Shown one piece after another: positions 1 to 7,445 of a stretch of 17,846 nucleotides of DNA. A program made the translations under genes and the position numbers. The stretch's first letter is position 1; the number at the start of each line of letters is the position of its first letter. The notes beneath the pieces were generated by a model. It saw nothing but the letters and a program-made list of their open reading frames with translations. It did no database searches and was not told the origin of the DNA. Source of the stretch: Bacteroidales bacterium UBA5621. GTDB lineage: Bacteria > Bacteroidota > Bacteroidia > Bacteroidales > VadinHA17. The stretch covers positions 84,196-102,041 of the forward strand of contig DIKJ01000198.1 in the NCBI GenBank assembly GCA_002424525.1, in the 5' to 3' direction.

Positions 1-582
1 ATTAAGCTGCTCCTGAGATCCTACACAGGGATGTTTTCGGAGTTTGTGGCAATCAGCGAAGATGCCCTGGCACGGAAAAGTGCTCTCACCAGGGATACTG
101 TTTACCAGTATCTCGTAAAACTGGCCTCGCTCAATATAATCCGTTATATACCCGGAAGAAAAACTGCACTTGTGATCTTTACAGAGGAAAGGCTCGTGAG
201 AAAAGGATTATTCATCTCACCGGAAAATTACCTTCACGTAAAGGAGAAATATATCCACCGGCTCGAAAAAATGATGGGTTATGCCGAACCCGATACCAGG
301 TGCAGATCGGTATACCTTCTCGATTATTTTGGTGAGGACTCTGAGAGATGTGGCAGATGCGATGTATGCCGCAAGCGAAATGAGCTGGATCTGAGCAGGT
401 ATGAATTTGACATAATCCTTGAGGAGATCAAGAAGATCCTCGGTGAGAGCACTCCCGATGCGGAGGAACTTGTCAGAATGATAGACCATCCCGGCGAAAA
501 GGTGATCAAGGTTCTGCGCTGGCTCCTCGATCACAATAAGATCCTCAGGGATGACAACCAGAAATTATCCTGGAACACATAA
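1..582 (+). CDS. recQ: ATP-dependent DNA helicase RecQ, C-terminal part (5' end outside window)
   Basis: The frame is open from base 1, so this is the last 193 residues of a longer protein, and the first ATG at 31 is internal. The segment begins with a winged-helix-like stretch (about residues 5-70). A four-cysteine zinc site follows at C101, C117, C120 and C123 (CGRCDVC core), the hallmark of the RecQ zinc-binding subdomain. About 65 residues after it form a helical, winged-helix-like end, and no HRDC domain is present. Known of the family: a superfamily 2 3'-5' helicase that unwinds recombination and repair intermediates in the cytoplasm. The helicase motor lies upstream of the window. A helical block before the zinc site and no HRDC match the short RecQ type I know from Bacteroidota. 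The product call is firm; its physiological role here is inferred from the family. Confidence 0.9.
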   Translation: MKLLLRSYTGMFSEFVAISEDALARKSALTRDTVYQYLVKLASLNIIRYIPGRKTALVIFTEERLVRKGLFISPENYLHVKEKYIHRLEKMMGYAEPDTRCRSVYLLDYFGEDSERCGRCDVCRKRNELDLSRYEFDIILEEIKKILGESTPDAEELVRMIDHPGEKVIKVLRWLLDHNKILRDDNQKLSWNT

Positions 583-592
583 GGAGACTGAA

Positions 593-626
593 TTGCATGG
601 TACTCACCGGAAATTGACTACTTTTG
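593..626 (+). promoter_or_regulatory. putative Bacteroidota-type promoter for the DUF5063/exonuclease pair
   Basis: TACTTTTG at 619-626 matches the Bacteroidota -7 consensus TAnnTTTG exactly. A TTG at 593-595 could be the -33 element, but the 23-base gap is slightly longer than usual. The site lies in the 64-base gap after recQ, about 20 bases before the ATG at 647, which would give a short leader. Without a transcription start site this stays a motif match. Confidence 0.4.
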
Positions 627-646
627 TGTGAGAAATTTTCAAACCG

Positions 647-1273
647 ATGACCAGCAACCAGGATCCCCTTTATTCCGGAACAGTACTTGAATTTGTTGCT
701 GCTGCCAACGAATATTGCAAGTATGTTGAACGTGCATCGGAAATTAAGGGAGATGAGCTGCTTAAAATACTGCAGAGACTACTGCCTTACATATATCTTA
801 AAGCATCCCTGCTTCCTGATATTGAACCATTCTTTGAAGAGGGAAACCGTAAGTCTGTAAAGGAATCTGACTGGATTGCGATACATGATACTTTAAGAAC
901 TAGATTTGGCTCGGCAGACAGTTACCTCGAAGTATTCGATGAACGCATCAGGGAATCGGATACCCCGGTAACAGCAAGCCTGGCTGAGAATATGGCAGAT
1001 ATTTACCAGGACCTCAAGGATTTTCTTATTCTTTACCATACCGGGACGAACGAATTAATGAATGACGCCCTATGGGAATGCAGGCTGAATTTTGAGAATT
1101 ACTGGGGTCAGAAACTTGTAAACTCGATGAGAGCCATTCATCAGTTTCTGTATTCCGGTGAGGAGATTGCTGAGTATGATGATGCTCCTGATAAAGCGCC
1201 TGACAGAAGAGGGGATCACAATGACTGGTTTATTTCACGACGACAAAATGAGTACAGAAAAGGTGCTAAATAG
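647..1273 (+). CDS. DUF5063 domain-containing protein
   Basis: A 208-residue soluble protein without signal peptide or membrane segment. It is acidic and mostly helical, with Leu/Tyr-rich stretches such as the LLPYIYLKASLLP region near residues 45-58. I recognise the overall pattern as the DUF5063 family, a conserved Bacteroidota protein of unknown function; no catalytic motif is visible. The tail from about residue 175 is charged and probably disordered, and the coding region of that tail overlaps the start of the next gene. The ATG at 647 is preceded by a possible promoter and no strong Shine-Dalgarno; an earlier ATG at 597 runs into a stop after six codons. Overlap with the exonuclease gene implies co-transcription and perhaps a shared DNA or RNA metabolism role, but that is inference only. 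Confidence 0.75.
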   Translation: MTSNQDPLYSGTVLEFVAAANEYCKYVERASEIKGDELLKILQRLLPYIYLKASLLPDIEPFFEEGNRKSVKESDWIAIHDTLRTRFGSADSYLEVFDERIRESDTPVTASLAENMADIYQDLKDFLILYHTGTNELMNDALWECRLNFENYWGQKLVNSMRAIHQFLYSGEEIAEYDDAPDKAPDRRGDHNDWFISRRQNEYRKGAK

Positions 1274-1850
1274 CAGATATCCTGAAAACATTACAACTGA
1301 GGAACTTGCTTCATATGAGCTTTCCTGGTTCAGGGGCGAGATAGCTGTTATTGAGGACATGGCTTCATTCCGGAAATTCTTACCCCGGCTTTCTGGTACA
1401 AAGGTACTGGGTTTTGATACCGAGACAAAACCCTCTTTCAGAAAGGGACGCAATAACAAGGTTTCCCTCATTCAGCTGGCCACAGAAAACCTGGCCTGCC
1501 TTATCAGGATCAATAAAACCGGTATACCACCGGAGCTTGCCGCTCTCCTCGCTGATCCCGGCATCATAAAGGCGGGAGTGGCGGTGCATGATGATATAAG
1601 ATTTCTTAAGAGTGTAAAGCGTTTTACTCCGGCAGGATTCATCGATCTTCAGAATATGGTAAGAGAATACGGCATTCAGAGTGCAGGTCTTAAAAAACTG
1701 ACGGCAATTGTTCTGGGATTCAGAATATCGAAGCGCCAGCAGGTTACAGACTGGGAAGCACAGAAACTTACTGAGGCTCAGGTGATTTATGCGGCAACTG
1801 ATGCATGGGTGTGTTATAAACTATATACGAAGCTGATATCAGAAAATTAA
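1221..1850 (+). CDS. DEDDy-type 3'-5' exonuclease domain protein
   Basis: Single-domain DnaQ/RNase D-like exonuclease of 209 residues. The three Exo motifs are visible: FDTET (D66 and E68), HDD (D124/D125) and YAATD (Y190 and D194). The Tyr-x3-Asp form of motif III places it in the DEDDy subgroup. These acidic residues bind two metal ions for 3'-to-5' hydrolysis of DNA or RNA; the substrate cannot be read from sequence. No helicase, polymerase or HRDC domain is attached. I chose the ATG at 1221 because a GAGGGG purine stretch lies about 7 bases upstream; the frame opens earlier (ATG at 1158), and a later ATG at 1248 is also possible. With this start the gene overlaps the DUF5063 gene by 53 bases, suggesting translational coupling. 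Confidence 0.85.
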   Translation: MTGLFHDDKMSTEKVLNSRYPENITTEELASYELSWFRGEIAVIEDMASFRKFLPRLSGTKVLGFDTETKPSFRKGRNNKVSLIQLATENLACLIRINKTGIPPELAALLADPGIIKAGVAVHDDIRFLKSVKRFTPAGFIDLQNMVREYGIQSAGLKKLTAIVLGFRISKRQQVTDWEAQKLTEAQVIYAATDAWVCYKLYTKLISEN

Positions 1851-1888
1851 TATGCCAGTAAAATTGTGGAAAATCCGAAAACCCGGGA

Positions 1889-3076
1889 ATGATGTCGGAG
1901 AGAATACGAATAGTACTTAAATCAGGCAAAGACCAGTCTGTTCGCAGATATCATCCATGGGTTTTTTCCGGTGCCATAAAGAAAATAGTTGGAAACCCTT
2001 CTGAAGGCGATGTGGTTGATGTGTACGACAACAAGGAAGAATTTCTTGCGACGGGCCATTTTCAGCCTGGTTCCATTGCAGTAAGGATCCTCTCTTTCAG
2101 CAAGGTTACACCGGATATCGGTTTCTTCCGTGAGAAAATATCAGCAGCAATTGATTACAGGAAATCGCTTGGACTGACCGATAATCCTTCCCTGAACGTT
2201 TTCAGGCTTGTGCATGCTGAAGGAGACAACCTTCCGGGGCTTATCGTCGATTATTACAATGGAGTGGCCGTTATGCAGATGCATTCTGTGGGGATGTACA
2301 GACAGCGCATGGAGATCGCATCGGTAATAGCTGAAGTGATGGGGAAATCAATCAGGGCGGTTTACGACAAGAGTGAGGCAACCATACCTTTTATGTCGGG
2401 AATCAGGGCGGGAAATGAATTCCTCATTGGCGAATCCGGGCCGGTAACAGTTACAGAGAACGGATTCAGGTTTGTGATCGACTGGGTAAAAGGTCAGAAG
2501 ACCGGGTTTTATATAGACCAGAGAGAGAACAGAAAACTCCTGGGAAATTTTTCTGCAGGTAAAAGTGTGCTTAACATGTTCGGTTATACGGGCGGATTCT
2601 CTGTTTATGCCTTGAAGGATGCCGCATCGGTCCACACTGTTGACTCCTCCGTTCCTGCAACCGAAATAGCTGTCGAAAATGTAAGGCTCAATTTCGGAGA
2701 TGATCCCAGGCACAGGGCTATTGCAGTGGACGCCTTCGATTATCTTGGCAATATCAGGGGAGAATATGATCTTATTATTCTTGATCCGCCTGCATTTGCG
2801 AAACACAATAATGTTCTGTCCAATGCCCTGCAGGGCTACAAGAGGCTCAATATGAGAGCTATTGAGCAGATTAAACCGAATGGCATCATATTCACTTTTT
2901 CATGTTCGCAGGTTGTAAGCAGGGAAAATTTCAGAAAGTCGGTTTTTGCCGCCGCCGCCAATACAGGCAGGAATGTGAGGATTATCCACCAGATGGGTCA
3001 GCCGCCCGATCATCCGGTAAACATTTATCATCCGGAAAGTGAATACCTTAAAGGACTGGTCTTGTTTGTTGAATAA
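1889..3076 (+). CDS. rlmI: 23S rRNA (cytosine-C5) methyltransferase, RlmI family
   Basis: A 395-residue class I SAM-dependent methyltransferase, close to the length of E. coli RlmI (YccW), which makes m5C1962 in 23S rRNA. An N-terminal PUA-like RNA-binding region (about residues 1-75, with RRYHPWVFSGAI) comes first, then a linker domain. The catalytic Rossmann fold has the SAM motif NMFGYTGGF from N229, the DPPAF motif from D299, and the Ser-Cys-Ser motif with C339, the expected catalytic cysteine. The final DHPVNIYHPESEYLKGL stretch is also typical. Two ATGs stand in tandem (1889 and 1892); the first is used, though either could be the start. Only 6 bases separate the gene from tex, indicating one transcript. 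It could modify a neighbouring site instead of C1962, since orthologue specificity is assumed. Confidence 0.87.
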   Translation: MMSERIRIVLKSGKDQSVRRYHPWVFSGAIKKIVGNPSEGDVVDVYDNKEEFLATGHFQPGSIAVRILSFSKVTPDIGFFREKISAAIDYRKSLGLTDNPSLNVFRLVHAEGDNLPGLIVDYYNGVAVMQMHSVGMYRQRMEIASVIAEVMGKSIRAVYDKSEATIPFMSGIRAGNEFLIGESGPVTVTENGFRFVIDWVKGQKTGFYIDQRENRKLLGNFSAGKSVLNMFGYTGGFSVYALKDAASVHTVDSSVPATEIAVENVRLNFGDDPRHRAIAVDAFDYLGNIRGEYDLIILDPPAFAKHNNVLSNALQGYKRLNMRAIEQIKPNGIIFTFSCSQVVSRENFRKSVFAAAANTGRNVRIIHQMGQPPDHPVNIYHPESEYLKGLVLFVE

Positions 3077-3082
3077 AATATT

Positions 3083-5212
3083 ATGAGTTCAGACAGGAAT
3101 ATTGCTTTCGTAGCAAAAAAACTCGGGCTTGCAGAGTGGCAGGTTGAAAGCACCATCAGGCTTATGGATGGCGGAGCCACCATCCCCTTCATCAGCAGGT
3201 ACAGGAAGGAAATGACCGGCGCTCTGGATGAGGTTCAGCTTTCTCATATAAGGCAGGAGTATCAGCGCCTTAAAGATCTTGATGCCCGGCGGACAGCAGT
3301 GATAAAATCGGTTGAAGAGCAGGAGAAGATGACTCCGCAGTTGAGGCAGAAAATCGAGGATGCACTTACCATGGGAGAGCTTGAGGATATTTATCTTCCT
3401 TACAGGCCTAAGAGAAGGACACGGGCGACAATTGCAAAGGAAAAGGGACTGGAATCACTGGCGGAAATAATTTTTGAACAGAAGGAGCATGATCCGGAAC
3501 TACGGGCAAGAGAGTACCTGAATGACAATGTTGCAAGTGCTGAAGAGGCTCTGGCCGGGGCATGCGATATAATTGCCGAGTGGATAAGCGAAAATGAACA
3601 GTCCAGGAAGAGACTGAGGTACCTTTTTGATAAAGAGGCTGTTATTTATTCAGTAGTTGTGAAAGGCAAGGATACTGAAGGGATGAAATTCAGGGATTAC
3701 TTTGACTGGTCAGAACCTCTCAGGAGGTGCCCTTCGCACAGATTGCTGGCAATGAGAAGAGGGGAGGAGGAGGGTTTTCTCCGTTTATCAATAGAACCAG
3801 CTGAAGAAAATGCAATAAAAATACTTAATTCACTTTTTGTCACCGGCCGCAACAGGTCATCTCAGTTAGTAGCCGAAACAGTGAAGGATTCCTGGAAGCG
3901 GCTCCTTTCTCCGGCAATGGAAACGGAGTACAGAAAAATATCAAAAGAGAAGGCAGATGAAGAAGCGATCAGGGTGTTTGCAGAGAACCTGAGGCAACTG
4001 CTTCTTGCTTCACCGCTGGGTGAAAAAAATGTCCTGGCCATTGATCCCGGCTTCAGGAGCGGCTGTAAGTTAGTATGCCTCGACCGCCAGGGCAACCTTC
4101 TTCATAACGAAACAATCTATCCGCACCCGCCTCAGAACGAGACAGCCAAATCTGTAAAAAAGATACTGACCCTCGTTAATGCATACAAGACAGAAGCAAT
4201 TGCGATAGGCAACGGGACTGCCAGCCGTGAAACGGAAGAATTCATGAAATGGGTTAAATTTGAAAAAGATATCCAGGTATTTGTTGTCAACGAAGCAGGT
4301 GCTTCTGTCTATTCGGCTTCCAAAACTGCACGCGATGAGTTTCCTGATTATGATGTAACAGTACGCGGGGCAGTCTCAATTGGCAGAAGGCTGATGGATC
4401 CGCTGGCAGAACTTGTAAAAATAGACCCCAAATCAATCGGGGTTGGCCAGTACCAGCACGATGTTGATCAGCAGAAATTGCAGAATTCACTTGATGAAGT
4501 GGTTATGAGCTGTGTTAATGCTGTAGGTGTGGAGGTCAATACTGCCAGCAGTCATCTGCTGACCTATGTTTCAGGCCTGGGACCTCAGCTGGCTCAGAAC
4601 ATTGTTGATTACAGGACCGAAAACGGACCGTTCCGTTCCCGTGCAGAGCTTCTCAGTGTGAAGAGGATGGGAGAGAAGGCATTTGAGCAAAGTGCAGGAT
4701 TCCTTCGTATCAGGAATGCCGTCAATCCCCTCGATTCGAGCGCCGTCCACCCTGAAAGCTATTATGTTGTTGAGAAAATGGCTCATGATCTGAAAATTAA
4801 GATGTCTGAACTGATTGCTGATCAGACTAAAATTAAGGAGATACAGCCCGAAAAATACATAACCGATTCTACAGGGCTGCCAACCTTGCTTGATATTATT
4901 GAGGAACTGGCGAAACCCGGACGTGATCCGCGCAGCAGGATCAAAGAGTTCAGATTTGCGGATGTTCATTCAATCGACGATCTCAGACCCGGAATGGTCG
5001 TTCCCGGTATCGTTACCAACATCACAAAATTTGGAGCATTTGTCGATATTGGCGTGAAGCAGGATGGACTGGTCCATATTTCAAACCTCGCAAAAGGCTT
5101 TGTTAAGGATCCGTCTGCCGTGGTGAAGCTTAACCAGCATGTGATGGTGAAGGTCCTTGACGTGGATACTGAAAGAAAGCGGATACAGCTTTCCATGAAA
5201 GATACGGCATAA
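3083..5212 (+). CDS. tex: Tex-family RNA-binding transcription accessory protein
   Basis: Full-length Tex (709 residues). The order is: N-terminal helical/HTH region (about 1-190, including the IPFISRYRKEMTGALDE signature), a YqgF/RNase H-like domain starting near the LAIDPGFRSG motif (D321), tandem helix-hairpin-helix motifs (about 491-560, with VSGLGPQLAQNI), and a C-terminal S1 RNA-binding domain (about 637-705, with GIVTNITKFGAFVDIG and DGLVHIS). Tex is a cytoplasmic nucleic-acid-binding protein related to eukaryotic Spt6. It is linked to transcription elongation and, in some bacteria, to virulence gene expression. No domain is missing or broken. It follows the rRNA methyltransferase by 6 bases and probably shares its transcript. 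The 82-base gap downstream holds a near-palindrome. Confidence 0.95.
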   Translation: MSSDRNIAFVAKKLGLAEWQVESTIRLMDGGATIPFISRYRKEMTGALDEVQLSHIRQEYQRLKDLDARRTAVIKSVEEQEKMTPQLRQKIEDALTMGELEDIYLPYRPKRRTRATIAKEKGLESLAEIIFEQKEHDPELRAREYLNDNVASAEEALAGACDIIAEWISENEQSRKRLRYLFDKEAVIYSVVVKGKDTEGMKFRDYFDWSEPLRRCPSHRLLAMRRGEEEGFLRLSIEPAEENAIKILNSLFVTGRNRSSQLVAETVKDSWKRLLSPAMETEYRKISKEKADEEAIRVFAENLRQLLLASPLGEKNVLAIDPGFRSGCKLVCLDRQGNLLHNETIYPHPPQNETAKSVKKILTLVNAYKTEAIAIGNGTASRETEEFMKWVKFEKDIQVFVVNEAGASVYSASKTARDEFPDYDVTVRGAVSIGRRLMDPLAELVKIDPKSIGVGQYQHDVDQQKLQNSLDEVVMSCVNAVGVEVNTASSHLLTYVSGLGPQLAQNIVDYRTENGPFRSRAELLSVKRMGEKAFEQSAGFLRIRNAVNPLDSSAVHPESYYVVEKMAHDLKIKMSELIADQTKIKEIQPEKYITDSTGLPTLLDIIEELAKPGRDPRSRIKEFRFADVHSIDDLRPGMVVPGIVTNITKFGAFVDIGVKQDGLVHISNLAKGFVKDPSAVVKLNQHVMVKVLDVDTERKRIQLSMKDTA

Positions 5213-5240
5213 TACGGACGTTGTAAGCAGGAACGCATAG

Positions 5241-5268
5241 GCAGGGGGGTTGCATGCAACGCCCCTAC
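5241..5268. repeat. 28-base near-palindrome, REP/MITE-like intergenic element
   Basis: Centred on TTGCATGCAA, the element pairs along its whole length except at two positions (5248/5261 and 5242/5267). The outer arms are G-rich and C-rich. It occupies the gap between tex and the peptidase gene. No T-run follows on either strand, so it is not a standard intrinsic terminator, although it could still stabilise or attenuate the transcript. Similar GTAGGGGCG...CGCCCCTAC palindromes are, to my knowledge, dispersed in intergenic regions of many bacteria. Confidence 0.6.
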
Positions 5269-5294
5269 GATATTAATAATTAAAAAATTACACA

Positions 5295-7433
5295 ATGAAA
5301 ATTACAAGACTTTCTACCCTGGTCCTTTTGGCTCTGCTGATCACAGCCTGTAATAATCAGAACGTAAAGCCGCCCGTAGCTGAAAAAATACCACATGAGG
5401 TCTTCGATGGCCGTATTGATAACTACTTCTGGATGAGGTTGAGCGACGAGCAGAAGAGTGCTGAATCACCCGACGGGCAAACTCTGAAAGTGCTCGCATA
5501 CCTTAACAGCGAAAATGAGTATTCAGGGGCAGTTATGAGACATACTGAGGCTCTTCAGAAACCCCTTTTTGACGAGATTACAGGAAGAATTAAAAAAGAT
5601 GATGAATCTGTACCCTATCTGGATAATGGCTACTACTACTATACAAGGTATTACGAAGGCAGTGAATATCCTGTATACTGCCGGAAAAAAGGCTCGACAG
5701 ATGCAGAGGAGGAAGTAGTACTGGATGTCAATAAACTGGCAGAAGGAAAAGATTACTGTTCAGTCAGTCAGGTGAGGGTGAGCCGCGACAATAAAACGGC
5801 TGCCTATGGTGTCGACTTTGTGAGTCGCAGGAGATATACAATATTTGTACTCAATCTGGAATCGGGCAGCCTGCTGCCTGACAGGATAGAAAATACAACG
5901 GGAAATCTTGCATGGGCTGCGGATAATAAGACGCTTTTCTATTCGACCAGGGATACCGAAACACTAAGGGCCGACAGGGTGATGAAACACAGGCTTGGCA
6001 CACCCGCGGAGGAGGACAAAGAAGTATTCTATGAGTCTGATGAGACATTCAGCGTGTATATTTCCGAGACAAAAAGCCGGAAGTACATTCTAATAAATTC
6101 ATCTCATACCCTTTCAACCGAAGTAAGGTTTATTGAATCATCAAAACCCGATGGCCCTGCAGGGATCATTGAACCCAGGGCTGTCAACCACGAGTATCAG
6201 GCTGATCATCTGGGAAACAGCTTCTACATCAGGACCAACCTTGACGGAGCATCCAATTTTAAACTTGTGAAGACGCCTGAGATGAAAACCACCAGGGAGA
6301 ACTGGACCAACGTAATTCCTCACAGAAGCGATGTGCTTTTTGAGGGATTTGCGCTTTTTGACAGGTTCCTTGTCAGCAATGAAAGGATCAAGGGACTTAA
6401 TAATCTCAGGATTATCAATTTAGCAGATAATGCAGAGCACTATATAGATTTTGGCGAAGAAGCTTACACTGCCGGAATCAATATCAACCCGAATTCTGAT
6501 TCTGAGATCCTCAGGTACAGTTATTCCTCGCTTACTACTCCGGGCTCTGTTATAGACTACAATATGACCACAAAGGAAAAGAGGGTTATGAAGCAGGAGG
6601 AGGTTCTGGGTGGCTTTGACAAGAACAATTATGAATCGAGGCGATTATGGGCAAAAGCCGCTGACGGAACCATGGTTCCTGTTTCGCTGGTCTACAGAAA
6701 GGGTTTTGTCCGGGATGGCAAAGCACCACTTCTGCTCTATGCCTACGGCTCATACGGCAGTTCGACCGATCCGGGCTTCAGATCGAATATCATTAGCCTG
6801 CTCGACAGAGGCTTTGTTTATGCCATTGCACATGTCAGGGGAGGCAGTGAAATGGGCCGTTACTGGTATGAAGACGGAAAGCTCCTGAAAAAGAAAAACA
6901 CATTCACGGATTTCAACGATTGTGCACAATATCTTATAGATGAGAGATATACCAGCACCGACAGGCTGTTTGCCAGCGGAGGGAGTGCCGGCGGCCTGCT
7001 TATAGGCGCTGTTGTGAACATGAGGCCTGACCTGTACAAGGGAGTTATCGCCGCAGTCCCGTTCGTGGATGTTGTGACTACGATGCTCGATGCTTCAATC
7101 CCGCTTACGACATTTGAGTGGGATGAATGGGGCGATCCGAGGAAAAAGGAATATTACGACTATATGCTTTCCTATTCGCCCTACGATCAGGTACAGGCAC
7201 AGGAGTATCCGAATATTCTTGTTACGACAGGTTACTGGGATTCACAGGTCCAGTACTGGGAGCCGGCCAAATGGGTGGCAAAGCTCAGGGATATGAAAAC
7301 GGACAGGAATACCCTTATAATGGATGTCAATATGACAGCAGGGCATGGAGGAGCATCGGGCAGGTTTGAACGTTACAGGATCATTGCTCTCCAATATGCC
7401 TTTATCCTTGATCTTGCAGGCATAAAGAAATAA
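5295..7433 (+). CDS. ptrB: S9A family serine peptidase, oligopeptidase B-like lipoprotein
   Basis: A 712-residue prolyl-oligopeptidase-family enzyme: N-terminal beta-propeller (about 25-430) capping a C-terminal alpha/beta-hydrolase domain. The catalytic triad is S564 (GGSAGG), D649 (YWDSQV) and H684 (AGHGG). The spacing of 85 and 35 residues equals that of E. coli/Salmonella OpdB (S532, D617, H652), as I recall the numbering. OpdB cleaves after Arg or Lys in short peptides. Its P1 acidic pair corresponds here to E608 and D610; at the P2 pair, D492 is kept but G494 replaces an Asp, so P2 preference may differ. The N-terminus is a lipoprotein signal (LITAC, C19), unlike the cytosolic enterobacterial enzyme. 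No acidic surface-export signal follows the cysteine, so the periplasmic side is more likely. The next gene starts 12 bases downstream, suggesting co-transcription. Confidence 0.9.
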   Translation: MKITRLSTLVLLALLITACNNQNVKPPVAEKIPHEVFDGRIDNYFWMRLSDEQKSAESPDGQTLKVLAYLNSENEYSGAVMRHTEALQKPLFDEITGRIKKDDESVPYLDNGYYYYTRYYEGSEYPVYCRKKGSTDAEEEVVLDVNKLAEGKDYCSVSQVRVSRDNKTAAYGVDFVSRRRYTIFVLNLESGSLLPDRIENTTGNLAWAADNKTLFYSTRDTETLRADRVMKHRLGTPAEEDKEVFYESDETFSVYISETKSRKYILINSSHTLSTEVRFIESSKPDGPAGIIEPRAVNHEYQADHLGNSFYIRTNLDGASNFKLVKTPEMKTTRENWTNVIPHRSDVLFEGFALFDRFLVSNERIKGLNNLRIINLADNAEHYIDFGEEAYTAGININPNSDSEILRYSYSSLTTPGSVIDYNMTTKEKRVMKQEEVLGGFDKNNYESRRLWAKAADGTMVPVSLVYRKGFVRDGKAPLLLYAYGSYGSSTDPGFRSNIISLLDRGFVYAIAHVRGGSEMGRYWYEDGKLLKKKNTFTDFNDCAQYLIDERYTSTDRLFASGGSAGGLLIGAVVNMRPDLYKGVIAAVPFVDVVTTMLDASIPLTTFEWDEWGDPRKKEYYDYMLSYSPYDQVQAQEYPNILVTTGYWDSQVQYWEPAKWVAKLRDMKTDRNTLIMDVNMTAGHGGASGRFERYRIIALQYAFILDLAGIKK

Positions 7434-7445
7434 ATAAACTCTGAT

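Noticed and set aside
2348..2806. 152-codon open frame on the minus strand inside the rRNA methyltransferase gene
   Set aside because: It is antisense to a gene whose catalytic motifs (N229 region, D299, C339) are intact, and its translation shows no family pattern.
5241..5268. The palindrome after tex as an intrinsic terminator
   Set aside because: No T-run follows on either strand; the downstream bases are ACGATATTAA.
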